Of a DNA stretch of 13,631 bases, positions 7,229-12,666 are shown piece after piece. Position numbers and translations under genes: made by a program. The stretch is from Candidatus Solibacter sp. (lineage in GTDB: Bacteria; Acidobacteriota; Terriglobia; Bryobacterales; Bryobacteraceae): the NCBI GenBank assembly GCA_017883345.1, contig JADGNT010000038.1, positions 1 to 13,631 on the forward strand, read 5' to 3'. Below the pieces are notes generated by a model. It searched no databases, had not been told where the DNA came from, and was given only the letters and a program-made list of their open reading frames with translations. Positions within the stretch are counted from its first letter, which is position 1; every line of letters starts with the position of its first letter.

Positions 7229-7560
7229 CTAACTGCGCGTCGTCTCCAGGCGACACGGACGGAGAGTCTCTGCCGGCATGCCAGGCAGCTTTAGCGCGTA
7301 GGTGCCGGGGTCCAGTGGTCGCCATTCCAGGGCGGGGAGGACGCACCTCCGCTCGATTCAGCGCACGGTCGATTTCTTCCAATGTCATCGCGGGTGGCGG
7401 CAAGACCGGCAGCGTAACCGGTCATGCGGTCGTAAGCCTTGGCGCAGGCGAGCGCGGGGTTGTAAAACAGCTCGATCAGGTCGCCGTCTTCGGTCTCGTA
7501 AGCCGGCTTCCATTCGCGCCCGGAGAGCAGCGGCACCGATTCAGCGGCTTGGGCACTCAC
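7229..7560 (-). pseudogene. Decayed gene fragment, possibly from a PLD-like/DEAD-box helicase protein
   Basis: The frame opens at GTG 7560, which overlaps the vapC stop in the sequence GTGA, so translation would be coupled. It reads plausibly as protein for about 50 residues (REWKPAYETEDGDLIELFYN, then PALACAKAYDRMTGYAA) and then turns to low-quality sequence. A second frame takes over with LPPPAMTLEEIDRALNRAEV, and a third with ALEWRPLDPGTYALKLPGMP up to a stop at 7229. Three consecutive coherent pieces in three frames indicate one gene broken by at least two indels. The FY-PAL-x6-YDR-TGY pattern resembles the N-terminus of large helicases carrying a phospholipase-D-like region, and the last piece resembles the C-terminal region of such proteins. 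If so, the middle is deleted. That family assignment is from memory and uncertain; the multi-frame decay is directly visible. Confidence 0.45.
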
Positions 7561-7973
7561 TGGCGCTTCCCTTTCCGAAACAAGACCACACGCACATCCA
7601 GATCAAGGTTTGGCCACTCCGTATCGCTGGTCATTGCTACGGCGTCCAGGTGACGCGCCATCGCAAGGCAGGCGCGGTCGGCCAACGAGATCCCTCGCGT
7701 CCAGGCGAGGGGCGCCATATCCCGGCTCTCCCATGCCAGTTCCTCGTCCCACGGCAGAATGGGCATCGGAAGCCCGCGGAGATACCGCTCCACCAGGCGC
7801 GGCTCGCCTCCCTTGCGCGTCAGCTTAGTGATGGCTTCGGTCAGGTTGATGGCGCAGACGGCGGACTGGCCCAACACCGCCTGCACGACCTCCCAGCCGG
7901 GTTCGCGATGAAACAGAGCGATGAGCGCCGAGGCGTCGAGGACGTAGAGTGGACGCTCAATCTTCGCACTCAC
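7557..7973 (-). CDS. vapC: PIN-domain ribonuclease toxin, VapC family
   Basis: The protein has 138 residues. GTG 7973 is taken as the start because GGAGG lies 6 bases before it and the frame then begins just before the PIN core; it overlaps the end of the antitoxin gene by 17 bases. The acidic active site is complete: D13 in YVLDASALIALFHREPGWE, E46 in INLTEAITKL, D99 in GISLADRACLAMARHL and D117 in AMTSDTEW. These residues bind Mg2+ or Mn2+ for endonuclease cleavage of RNA; VapC enzymes commonly cut tRNA or rRNA. Size and motif spacing are normal, so the toxin looks functional. It is translationally coupled to the AbrB-type antitoxin upstream and is followed, with a 4-base overlap, by a decayed gene. 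The antitoxin-toxin complex is expected to autorepress the pair. Confidence 0.9.
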   Translation of the reverse strand: MSAKIERPLYVLDASALIALFHREPGWEVVQAVLGQSAVCAINLTEAITKLTRKGGEPRLVERYLRGLPMPILPWDEELAWESRDMAPLAWTRGISLADRACLAMARHLDAVAMTSDTEWPNLDLDVRVVLFRKGKRQ

Positions 7974-8232
7974 GCCGGGCCTCCAGGCGGCGCTCGGCGA
8001 GCAACTCGTCGGACCACAGCTCATCCGCCGGCCCGAGACTCAGGAAATACTCTTGCGCTTCGCGCACGATAGCCAGCGTCGGTTCCAATACGATACGGCC
8101 CGACGCGCCCGCCGTAATGTTCACCGTGGCGCCGGGTTGCAGGTGGGCCTTCGCGCGAATCTCCGCCGGGATCACTATCCTCCCGGCTTTGTCGACCTTG
8201 CCCGTGTAGCGTACCGCCAAGTTGCGTGCCAT
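7957..8232 (-). CDS. vapB: AbrB/MazE-like antitoxin (SpoVT-AbrB fold), VapB type
   Basis: The protein has 91 residues. The N-terminal half is a swapped-hairpin DNA-binding domain (about residues 10-52): TGKVDKAGRIVIPAEIRAKA followed by LQPGATVNIT and GRIVLEP. The GRIVIP motif is diagnostic. The C-terminal half (AIVREAQEYFLSLGPADELW onward, ending RRLEARRECED) is acidic and helical, as expected for the segment that wraps around and blocks VapC. An ATTCTA sequence (8239-8244; TAGAAT on the minus strand) lies 6 bases before the ATG, so the transcript may start at the ATG itself. GGGAG is too close to the ATG to serve as a normal ribosome site. The gene overlaps vapC by 17 bases. The antitoxin should neutralise VapC and, with it, repress this promoter. 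Confidence 0.88.
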   Translation of the reverse strand: MARNLAVRYTGKVDKAGRIVIPAEIRAKAHLQPGATVNITAGASGRIVLEPTLAIVREAQEYFLSLGPADELWSDELLAERRLEARRECED

Positions 8233-8670
8233 ACTCCCATTCTAACGCATCATGACATATCGGGCGGATATGGCACCCTTTACCGGATTGGGAGACTTCG
8301 TTCCGGCGCTACGCCGCGAACCTCGGAATTTTCACTTCCGCGCCATCGCGTCGACGGCAACGCTCGCTTACGGTCGCGCCTCGGATTGGGGCCGCCGCGC
8401 TCCTCCACTTCAACCCGTATTTCAAGACTACTCCTCCTCCAGCGCCAGCGAGAACTGCTCGGCCAGATCCGGCGGGGCCGGAACGTCCTTGGCAAAGGCC
8501 AGGCGGCGCAGCAGCTCAAGAGCGGCAAAATCGGCGGCGGCGCCCGACGCGCGGCTTTCCCCCTTCTTTGACGGCGCAGTGGGCGGCGGCAACACGTTTA
8601 GCGATGATTTGGGGCAACTTGCCACGCGCCGCGGGCGGGGCATGGTGGCGCTTTGTCGCAGGCCCGGGGA
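8233..8670. other. Stretch without a convincing gene between vapB and the lysine-rich protein gene
   Basis: A minus-strand frame of 71 codons (8643 to 8428) is the only candidate. It ends in ALELLRRLAFAKDVPAPPDL and AEQFSLALEEE, which looks like real helical protein. However, its ATG lies inside the direct repeat, it has no ribosome site, and its first half is low complexity, so it may be a tail fragment of a lost gene. The part from about 8280 to 8427 (containing CGCTCGCTTACGGTCGCG) looks like non-coding, possibly dispersed, intergenic sequence. The distal direct repeat starts at 8603. Confidence 0.4.
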
Positions 8671-8717
8671 CTACTTGTGGACGTGCTTTACCGTCTTGAC
8701 CTTCGTGGCCTTGCGGG
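8603..8717. repeat. Direct repeat, distal copy (partner 7069-7174)
   Basis: This copy contains the 3' end (about 15 codons with the stop) of the intact lysine-rich protein gene and 68 bases of its downstream flank. It matches 7069-7174 in the same orientation about 1.53 kb away. The VapBC pair and two decayed reading frames lie between the copies. Confidence 0.85.
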
Positions 8718-8874
8718 GTTTGACCTTGGCGGCCTTGGACTGCTTGAACTTCTTGGTTTTCTTGATCTTCTGGCGCTTGGCGCGATACACCGCCGGCTTT
8801 TTGGCGGCCGCCTGGACCATGCCGGTGACCCCGCAGCTCAATGCCAGGGCGAGCGCCAATGTACGAAGTCGCAT
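8671..8874 (-). CDS. Small secreted lysine-rich protein, unknown function
   Basis: The protein has 67 residues. A signal peptide (MRLRTLALALALSCGVTGMV, then QAAA) precedes a likely cleavage site after A22 or A24. The mature peptide is about 43 residues with 17 lysines plus arginines and histidines, in an irregular K/A/V pattern (KKPAVYRAKRQKIKKTKKFK, ending KTVKHVHK). It has no cysteine and little acid, so it is strongly cationic and probably disordered. It starts 7 bases after the rhomboid stop codon, so both are likely on one transcript. No Shine-Dalgarno sequence is visible. I do not recognise a family. A role in binding polyanions (envelope polysaccharide, extracellular DNA) is only a guess from charge. 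The tail of a paralogue at 7137-7174 shows that this gene, or its end, was duplicated. Confidence 0.6.
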   Translation of the reverse strand: MRLRTLALALALSCGVTGMVQAAAKKPAVYRAKRQKIKKTKKFKQSKAAKVKPRKATKVKTVKHVHK

Positions 8875-8881
8875 ACTTGTA

Positions 8882-9724
8882 TTATTGCGTACTTGCGGCG
8901 AACCACAAATACATCTTTAGGAAACTCACTGCCGTCATCAGGATGCAGAACCAACTGGCGGCGCGCCAGATGTTCTCCACCACGCCTTCGCGGCCGGGGG
9001 TGCCCGCGAGGTAGGCGATCCCAAAGCCGGCCGCCAGGCCGCCGATGTGCGCCGCGTTGTCGATGTGGAATCCCGGCAGCAGCCCGAAGACGATTCCGTA
9101 AATCGCCCAGCGCAGGTACATGCCGCGAATCGCCGCGCCCATCGGGTTGCGATGCCGCACGCCCAGCGCGATCATGGCGCCAATAAGCCCGAACAGCCCT
9201 GCCGATGCCCCCACGGACACGGCGGGGCTCCACACAAAGCTGGCATAGAAGCCGCCCACCGTGGCGATGAAATAGACCACCAGCATACGGCTCGACCCGT
9301 AGACCTCTTCCACCTGGGCGCCGAGATCGAATAGCACCCAGGAATTCATCAGAATGTGGAACAGCCCGCCGTGCAGGAAGCCCGCCGTGACCAGGCGCCA
9401 CCACTCGCCCTGGGCCAACCCGATGTTCCACTTGGCGCCAAAGGAAACCAGCGTACGGATGTCCAGGTTCATGACCGCATCCGGATTGCCGCCCCGCATG
9501 CTGAAGATCGTGGTGGCGATGTACAGCCCGAAATTGAGCAGGAGGATCATGGTGGTGTTGAAGCGGAAGTGGGGGATAAACCCGCCGACCAGTTGGGAGG
9601 AATCGTCGCGAGAAACCTGGCGCGGCGCCACCGCCTCGTTGCAATACGGGCAGACGCGGTCTTTGATTGTGATGAATGCCCGGCAGTGCGGGCACATGCG
9701 GCGTGGGTCCATCAGCACCATCAT
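8882..9724 (-). CDS. Rhomboid-family intramembrane serine protease with N-terminal zinc ribbon
   Basis: The protein has 280 residues if started at ATG 9724 (MMVLMDPRRM); ATG 9712 (MDPRRM) is an alternative. A longer open frame to 9853 would cross the inverted repeat and is not used. A zinc ribbon comes first: CPHC (11-14) and CPYC (25-28). About six membrane segments follow. Catalytic features are present: the loop-1 and HxxxN region FLHGGLFHILMNSW (H123, N127), the catalytic serine in SVGASAGLFGLIGAM (S174, with Ala in place of the usual Gly after it), and the partner histidine in NAAHIGGLAAGF (H226). Rhomboids cut single-pass membrane proteins within the bilayer. Zinc-ribbon fusions are common in bacteria and may bind partners on the cytoplasmic side. 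The gene is divergent from the microcompartment operon and upstream of the lysine-rich gene. Whether that secreted peptide is related to its activity is unknown. Confidence 0.9.
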   Translation of the reverse strand: MMVLMDPRRMCPHCRAFITIKDRVCPYCNEAVAPRQVSRDDSSQLVGGFIPHFRFNTTMILLLNFGLYIATTIFSMRGGNPDAVMNLDIRTLVSFGAKWNIGLAQGEWWRLVTAGFLHGGLFHILMNSWVLFDLGAQVEEVYGSSRMLVVYFIATVGGFYASFVWSPAVSVGASAGLFGLIGAMIALGVRHRNPMGAAIRGMYLRWAIYGIVFGLLPGFHIDNAAHIGGLAAGFGIAYLAGTPGREGVVENIWRAASWFCILMTAVSFLKMYLWFAASTQ

Positions 9725-9754
9725 ACGATGTATGGCGGGGCGAGCCGCAAACCG

Positions 9755-9824
9755 GGGACAGACAGGACTGGCAGCGAATTTCCGGCAAACTGCGCCGGAA
9801 ATCCATGCCAGTCTTGTCAGTCCC
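9755..9824. repeat. 70-bp imperfect palindrome in the rhomboid/aldolase divergent region
   Basis: The outer arms of 19 bases (9755-9773 and 9806-9824) pair with two mismatches: GGGACAGACAGGACTGGCA against the complement of TGCCAGTCTTGTCAGTCCC. An inner perfect arm, ATTTCCGGC/GCCGGAAAT (9778-9786 and 9794-9802), closes on a 7-base loop. The whole can fold as one long hairpin in DNA or RNA. It occupies most of the gap between the two divergent genes, and its right end overlaps the predicted -35 region of the aldolase. It may be a dispersed palindromic repeat or a regulatory hairpin. Confidence 0.75.
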
Positions 9825-9840
9825 AGCAGTCTGGTACAAT
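9814..9840 (+). promoter_or_regulatory. Possible promoter of the microcompartment operon
   Basis: TACAAT (9835-9840) is a good -10 box, 12 bases before the ATG at 9853. TTGTCA (9814-9819) would be the -35, but the 15-base spacer is short and the box lies in the arm of the inverted repeat. The predicted leader is about 6 bases, without a Shine-Dalgarno sequence. Confidence 0.4.
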
Positions 9841-9852
9841 CGGATTTCCGCA

Positions 9853-10686
9853 ATGGTCAAGACAGAGCGCGAGTATCGAGACGATATCTGCCAGATCGGC
9901 CGTTTGGTCTTTCAAAAGGGTTGGGTGGCGGCCAACGACGGCAATATCACGATCCGGATGGATCAGGAACGGATTCTTGCCACCCCGACCGGCGTGTGCA
10001 AGGGCTTGATGCAGCCCGACGATCTGATCGTCGTCGATATGAAGGGCAATAAGATCTCCGGCCGTGCCCAAGGCACCAGCGAGATCGCCATGCACACCAC
10101 GGTTTACGGATTGCGCCCGGATATCAAAGCCGTGGTGCACGCGCATCCTCCGGTGGCGACCGGTTTTGCCACCGCCGGACGCCAGCTCAATCTGGCGCTG
10201 CTGCCGGAAGTCATCATCGGGCTGGGTTGCGTGCCGCTGGCCGATTACGGTCTGCCGGGCACAGACGCCCTGACCGAGCCGATGCTGCCGCTGATTCCCA
10301 AGTATGATGCGCTCATGATGGCCAATCACGGCGCCGTCTGCTACGGCGAGGACGTATTCAAGGCCTACTTCAAGATGGAAACCATGGAGCACTTCGCGCG
10401 CATCCAGTTGGTTGCCGAGCTTTTGGGCGGGGCCAAGGTTCTGCCGCGCACGGAAGTGGATAAGCTCCTGGATGCCAGGACGCGCTATGGCGTGAAGGCC
10501 AAGAGCGCCGGTGAGCCGAATTGCCCGGTGGCGGCCGAAGAGGTGGGCGGCGGCAGTTGCGGCGGTAGTTTAGGCGGCTCTTTCGTAACAGCGCCGCCGC
10601 GCGGCGAGGAAGAACATTTTTACGTATCGCGCTCGGAACTCATCCAGATGGTGGAAGATGCTCTCAAGGCGCGCGGTTTGGCTTAG
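9853..10686 (+). CDS. Class II aldolase (L-fuculose-phosphate aldolase type) with C-terminal BMC-targeting extension
   Basis: The protein has 277 residues. Enzymes of this family split fuculose- or rhamnulose-1-phosphate into dihydroxyacetone phosphate and lactaldehyde with a bound Zn2+. The metal site is visible with the same spacing as E. coli FucA: E77 in SEIAMH, H96 and H98 in VVHAHPPVATGF, and H159 in MMANHGAVCYG. NDGNITIRM (28-36) and TPTGVCKG (44-51) are the phosphate-binding loops. The catalytic domain ends near residue 215. A Gly/Ser/Pro-rich linker (about 218-254) is then followed by HFYVSRSELIQMVEDALKAR (255-274) and a final GLA, an amphipathic helix. A linker plus terminal helix is the classical encapsulation peptide that docks cargo in a microcompartment shell, and shell genes follow at once. 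Start 9853 is fixed by conservation and by the -10 box. The aldolase in related planctomycete/verrucomicrobial (PVM-type) compartments has a similar role. The exact sugar cannot be told. Confidence 0.85.
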   Translation: MVKTEREYRDDICQIGRLVFQKGWVAANDGNITIRMDQERILATPTGVCKGLMQPDDLIVVDMKGNKISGRAQGTSEIAMHTTVYGLRPDIKAVVHAHPPVATGFATAGRQLNLALLPEVIIGLGCVPLADYGLPGTDALTEPMLPLIPKYDALMMANHGAVCYGEDVFKAYFKMETMEHFARIQLVAELLGGAKVLPRTEVDKLLDARTRYGVKAKSAGEPNCPVAAEEVGGGSCGGSLGGSFVTAPPRGEEEHFYVSRSELIQMVEDALKARGLA

Positions 10687-10711
10687 AACGAATTATTGGG
10701 AGACTTAAGCG

Positions 10712-11011
10712 ATGGGCGAAGCTTTAGGAATGATCGAAACGCGCGGTCTGATAGCCATGATCGAGGCCGCCGACGCGATGGTGAAGGCTGCCAAGGTCAA
10801 CCTGGTGGGCTGGGAGAAGATCGGTTCGGGTTACGTGACCGCCATGGTGCGCGGGGATGTGGCCGCGGTCCGTGCGGCCACCGATGCCGGCGCCGCGGCG
10901 GCGCGCCGCGTGGGCGAGTTGATCGCGGTGCACGTGATTCCGCGTCCCCACGAGAGCCTGGAAGCCATCCTGCCCATCGGCAGGACGCAGGCTCAAGGCG
11001 CCGGTAAGTAA
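10712..11011 (+). CDS. Bacterial microcompartment hexameric shell protein (BMC-H, PduA/EutM/CcmK type)
   Basis: The protein has 99 residues with a single BMC domain. [20 protein letters not shown] (1-20) is the standard N-terminus, [20 protein letters not shown] (35-54) holds the pore loop KIGSG (36-40), identical in form to PduA-class pores, and [11 protein letters not shown] ends the core. Hexamers of this protein tile the flat facets of the shell and let small polar substrates through the central pore. GGGAG (10698-10702) lies 9 bases before the ATG, a better ribosome site than most in this window, as expected for the most abundant shell component. It lies 25 bases after the aldolase stop and 17 bases before the first pentamer gene. 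It is the only hexamer gene here; most loci have two or more. Confidence 0.95.
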   Translation: MGEALGMIETRGLIAMIEAADAMVKAAKVNLVGWEKIGSGYVTAMVRGDVAAVRAATDAGAAAARRVGELIAVHVIPRPHESLEAILPIGRTQAQGAGK

Positions 11012-11028
11012 CCGGCGCGAGGAACCTC

Positions 11029-11295
11029 ATGATTCTCGCCCGCGTGGTGGGCACCGTGGTGGCCACACGCAAAGACCCTCGTCTCGAAGGCAAGAAGCTG
11101 CTCATCCTCAAGCCGGTCTCTCCAGATGGCAAGGACGAGAACGGCTATGTGGTCAGCGTGGATACCGTAGGCTCGGGTATCGGCGAGCGGGTGATCGCGG
11201 TTTCCGGAAGCAGCGCGCGCATGGCCGAAGGCTGCAAGGATACTCCCGTGGACAACGCCATCGTCGGCATTGTCGACGAAGTGCATCTGGATTAG
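11029..11295 (+). CDS. Microcompartment pentameric vertex protein 1 (EutN/CcmL, BMC-P)
   Basis: The protein has 88 residues. MILARVVGTVVATRKDPRLE, KLLILKPVSPDG, VSVDTVGSGIGERVIAVSGS and DNAIVGIVDEVHLD are the four conserved blocks of the EutN/CcmL beta-barrel. Pentamers cap the vertices of the polyhedral shell. GAGG lies 6 bases before the ATG. It has the family's minimal length and no extensions. It is the first of three consecutive pentamer genes and ends 3 bases before the next start. The three proteins differ clearly from one another, so they are old paralogues and not recent copies. Confidence 0.94.
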   Translation: MILARVVGTVVATRKDPRLEGKKLLILKPVSPDGKDENGYVVSVDTVGSGIGERVIAVSGSSARMAEGCKDTPVDNAIVGIVDEVHLD

Positions 11296-11298
11296 CCC

Positions 11299-11628
11299 AT
11301 GTACCTCGGTCGCGTGGTCGGTTCCGTCTGGGCTACCGTCAAGAACCCTGCCATGACGGGGTGCCGCATGCTGGTGGTGCAGCCGTTGACGCCGGAGTTG
11401 CGGAATACCGGAAAGCGGCTGATCTGCATGGACTGCACGGGGGCCGGAGCGGGCGAACTGGTGTATTGGGTCCGCGGCAAGGAAGCCAGCTTCCCGTTTC
11501 GGCCGCAGGAACCGCCGGTGGATACGACGATTGTGGGTATCGTGGATGAAGTCCACGTCAAACGGACGCTGCCGGTCCAGGCCAAAGCGCCGGCTCCGGT
11601 GCACCGAAAGTCCTCGCGGAAGAGCTGA
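11299..11628 (+). CDS. Microcompartment pentameric vertex protein 2 (BMC-P) with basic C-terminal tail
   Basis: The protein has 109 residues. The EutN/CcmL core comprises MYLGRVVGSVWATVKNPAMT, MLVVQPLTPELRNTGKRLIC, DCTGAGAGELVYWVRGKEAS and DTTIVGIVDEVHV. After the core, about 20 extra residues (KRTLPVQAKAPAPVHRKSSR, then KS) form a Pro/Ala-rich basic tail not present in the two neighbours. The start follows the previous stop by 3 bases with only a weak ribosome site, suggesting coupled translation. It presumably forms its own pentamer or mixes with the other two vertices. The tail would project from the vertex and might bind nucleic acid, membrane or cargo; this is inference. Confidence 0.93.
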   Translation: MYLGRVVGSVWATVKNPAMTGCRMLVVQPLTPELRNTGKRLICMDCTGAGAGELVYWVRGKEASFPFRPQEPPVDTTIVGIVDEVHVKRTLPVQAKAPAPVHRKSSRKS

Positions 11629-11646
11629 GCCGTGCTGGAATAAATC

Positions 11647-11928
11647 ATGCTGATCGCCCGCGTCATCGGAGAACTGGTCGCCACCCAGAAGCATGCCAGC
11701 CATGAAGGCCGCAAACTCCTGCTGGTTCAGCCGCTGAATCTGGACGGCACGGACCGCGGGGATGCCGTGGTGGCGCTGGACGCGGTGGATGCCGGAGTCG
11801 GCGACAAGGTCCTGGTGGCCACCGAAGGCTTTAGCGCCATGACCAGCGTGGGTCGGCCCGACTCACCAATTGACATGGCGGTGATTGGCTTTATCGATCA
11901 TATTGAACTGGTTCAAGGGGTCGATTGA
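11647..11928 (+). CDS. Microcompartment pentameric vertex protein 3 (EutN/CcmL, BMC-P)
   Basis: The protein has 93 residues. MLIARVIGELVATQKHASHE, KLLLVQPLNLDG, VVALDAVDAGVGDKVLVATE and DMAVIGFIDHIELVQGVD match the family blocks in order. It starts 18 bases after the second pentamer gene, with TGGA as the only ribosome-site candidate. Its last 66 bases overlap, on the opposite strand, the 3' end of the DUF4149-like membrane gene. The GFIDHIEL end is a true family block, so the overlap is real on this side. No terminator hairpin was seen directly after the stop. It is the last shell gene; no dehydrogenase, phosphotransacylase or kinase follows in the window. Confidence 0.93.
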   Translation: MLIARVIGELVATQKHASHEGRKLLLVQPLNLDGTDRGDAVVALDAVDAGVGDKVLVATEGFSAMTSVGRPDSPIDMAVIGFIDHIELVQGVD

Positions 11929-12447
11929 GCGCGAGCGGCTCATCACGATCATGCCCAAAATCAGCCCGAATCCAAACTTAAGCGCTTCCACCGCGATATA
12001 GGCGTTGTGGAGCATCCAGAATCTGGCGCGCTCCTGGGCGGCGAGGTCGCCCGGAAGGTAACCCATGGTGCGGCCGGCGAGCCCCAACTCGGGTGAGATC
12101 CACAGGCGCTGGATCAAGGTAAGGACCAGCATAGCCAACATCACCGCCAGGGAGAACTTGCCTTCCATGGTGCCGAACAACAGGTAGCAGAAAAACAGGA
12201 AGGCCAGGCAGATCTGCATGTTCTCCCAGTTGCGGAACAGCCAGCGGTTCTGCTCCGCCACGGCATAGCGGAGCACCAATCGGGTCGCCGCCGGACCCAG
12301 AGGTTTGGTCTGCGCGACGAATGCCGGGTTGGACTGAGCCAGGATGGACTCTACGGTGCCGAAACTGCGGGCGCCGTACCAGGCCATCAGAATTCCGCCC
12401 CCGAGCCAAACGCCTAGCAGTAAGCATACGATGCGGCGGTAGTGCAT
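11863..12447 (-). CDS. DUF4149-like four-helix membrane protein
   Basis: The protein has 194 residues. Four hydrophobic segments are visible at about 5-25, 77-92, 97-113 and 150-169. Between the first and second lies a loop with AAATRLVLRYAVAEQNRWLF-type sequence (about 53-71), and between the third and fourth ISPELGLAGRTMGYLPGDLA. The helix layout and the closing EALKFGFGLILG resemble DUF4149 proteins, which are inner-membrane proteins of unknown role; the match is by memory and moderate. The tail after residue 170 (RSRSIDPLNQFNMIDKANHR) is soluble and overlaps the third pentamer gene by 66 bp. A TAGAAT box (12461-12456 on the minus strand) lies 8 bases before the ATG, so transcription probably starts at the gene start. 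A stop codon earlier in the tail could once have ended the protein before the shell gene. Confidence 0.72.
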   Translation of the reverse strand: MHYRRIVCLLLGVWLGGGILMAWYGARSFGTVESILAQSNPAFVAQTKPLGPAATRLVLRYAVAEQNRWLFRNWENMQICLAFLFFCYLLFGTMEGKFSLAVMLAMLVLTLIQRLWISPELGLAGRTMGYLPGDLAAQERARFWMLHNAYIAVEALKFGFGLILGMIVMSRSRSIDPLNQFNMIDKANHRHVNW

Positions 12448-12666
12448 GCCTTCTGATTCTAGCGCACCGGGGGTTCGGAGCCCACTCCCCGCGGTGGTTT
12501 TTCGCCCCTGCCCGTCGCTGCCCCTGTCTACGCTTCGGACCGCACCTCACGATGCGCCCCGCAAGACTCGGGGTCAGGATGGATTCACTGCTCCTTTCCT
12601 GTCGGACTCTTTCATTCCCGATTGCATGCCGGTTTATCCCGGCGCACCGCCTGTCCCACACTCACA

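Noticed and set aside
7069..8717. Insertion sequence between the direct repeats
   Set aside because: There is no transposase and no terminal inverted repeats were seen; the repeats are gene ends of about 110 bp, not short target duplications.
8252..8920. 222-codon plus-strand open frame
   Set aside because: It crosses the direct repeat and is antisense to the lysine-rich secreted protein; the composition is that of a shadow frame.
9676..9852. Upstream start of the aldolase at 9676
   Set aside because: The extra 59 residues are read antisense to the rhomboid start and through the palindrome; family similarity begins at 9853, after a -10 box.
9725..9853. N-terminal extension of the rhomboid protein to 9853
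   Set aside because: It would translate the long palindrome and begin at the divergent gene's start codon; the conserved protein begins just before the zinc ribbon.
12448..12666. A gene in the gap between the DUF4149-like gene and the AAA ATPase
   Set aside because: Only weak small hairpins (for example GCCGG-N6-CCGGC at 12628-12643) and short plus-strand frames of low quality are present; nothing supports coding.
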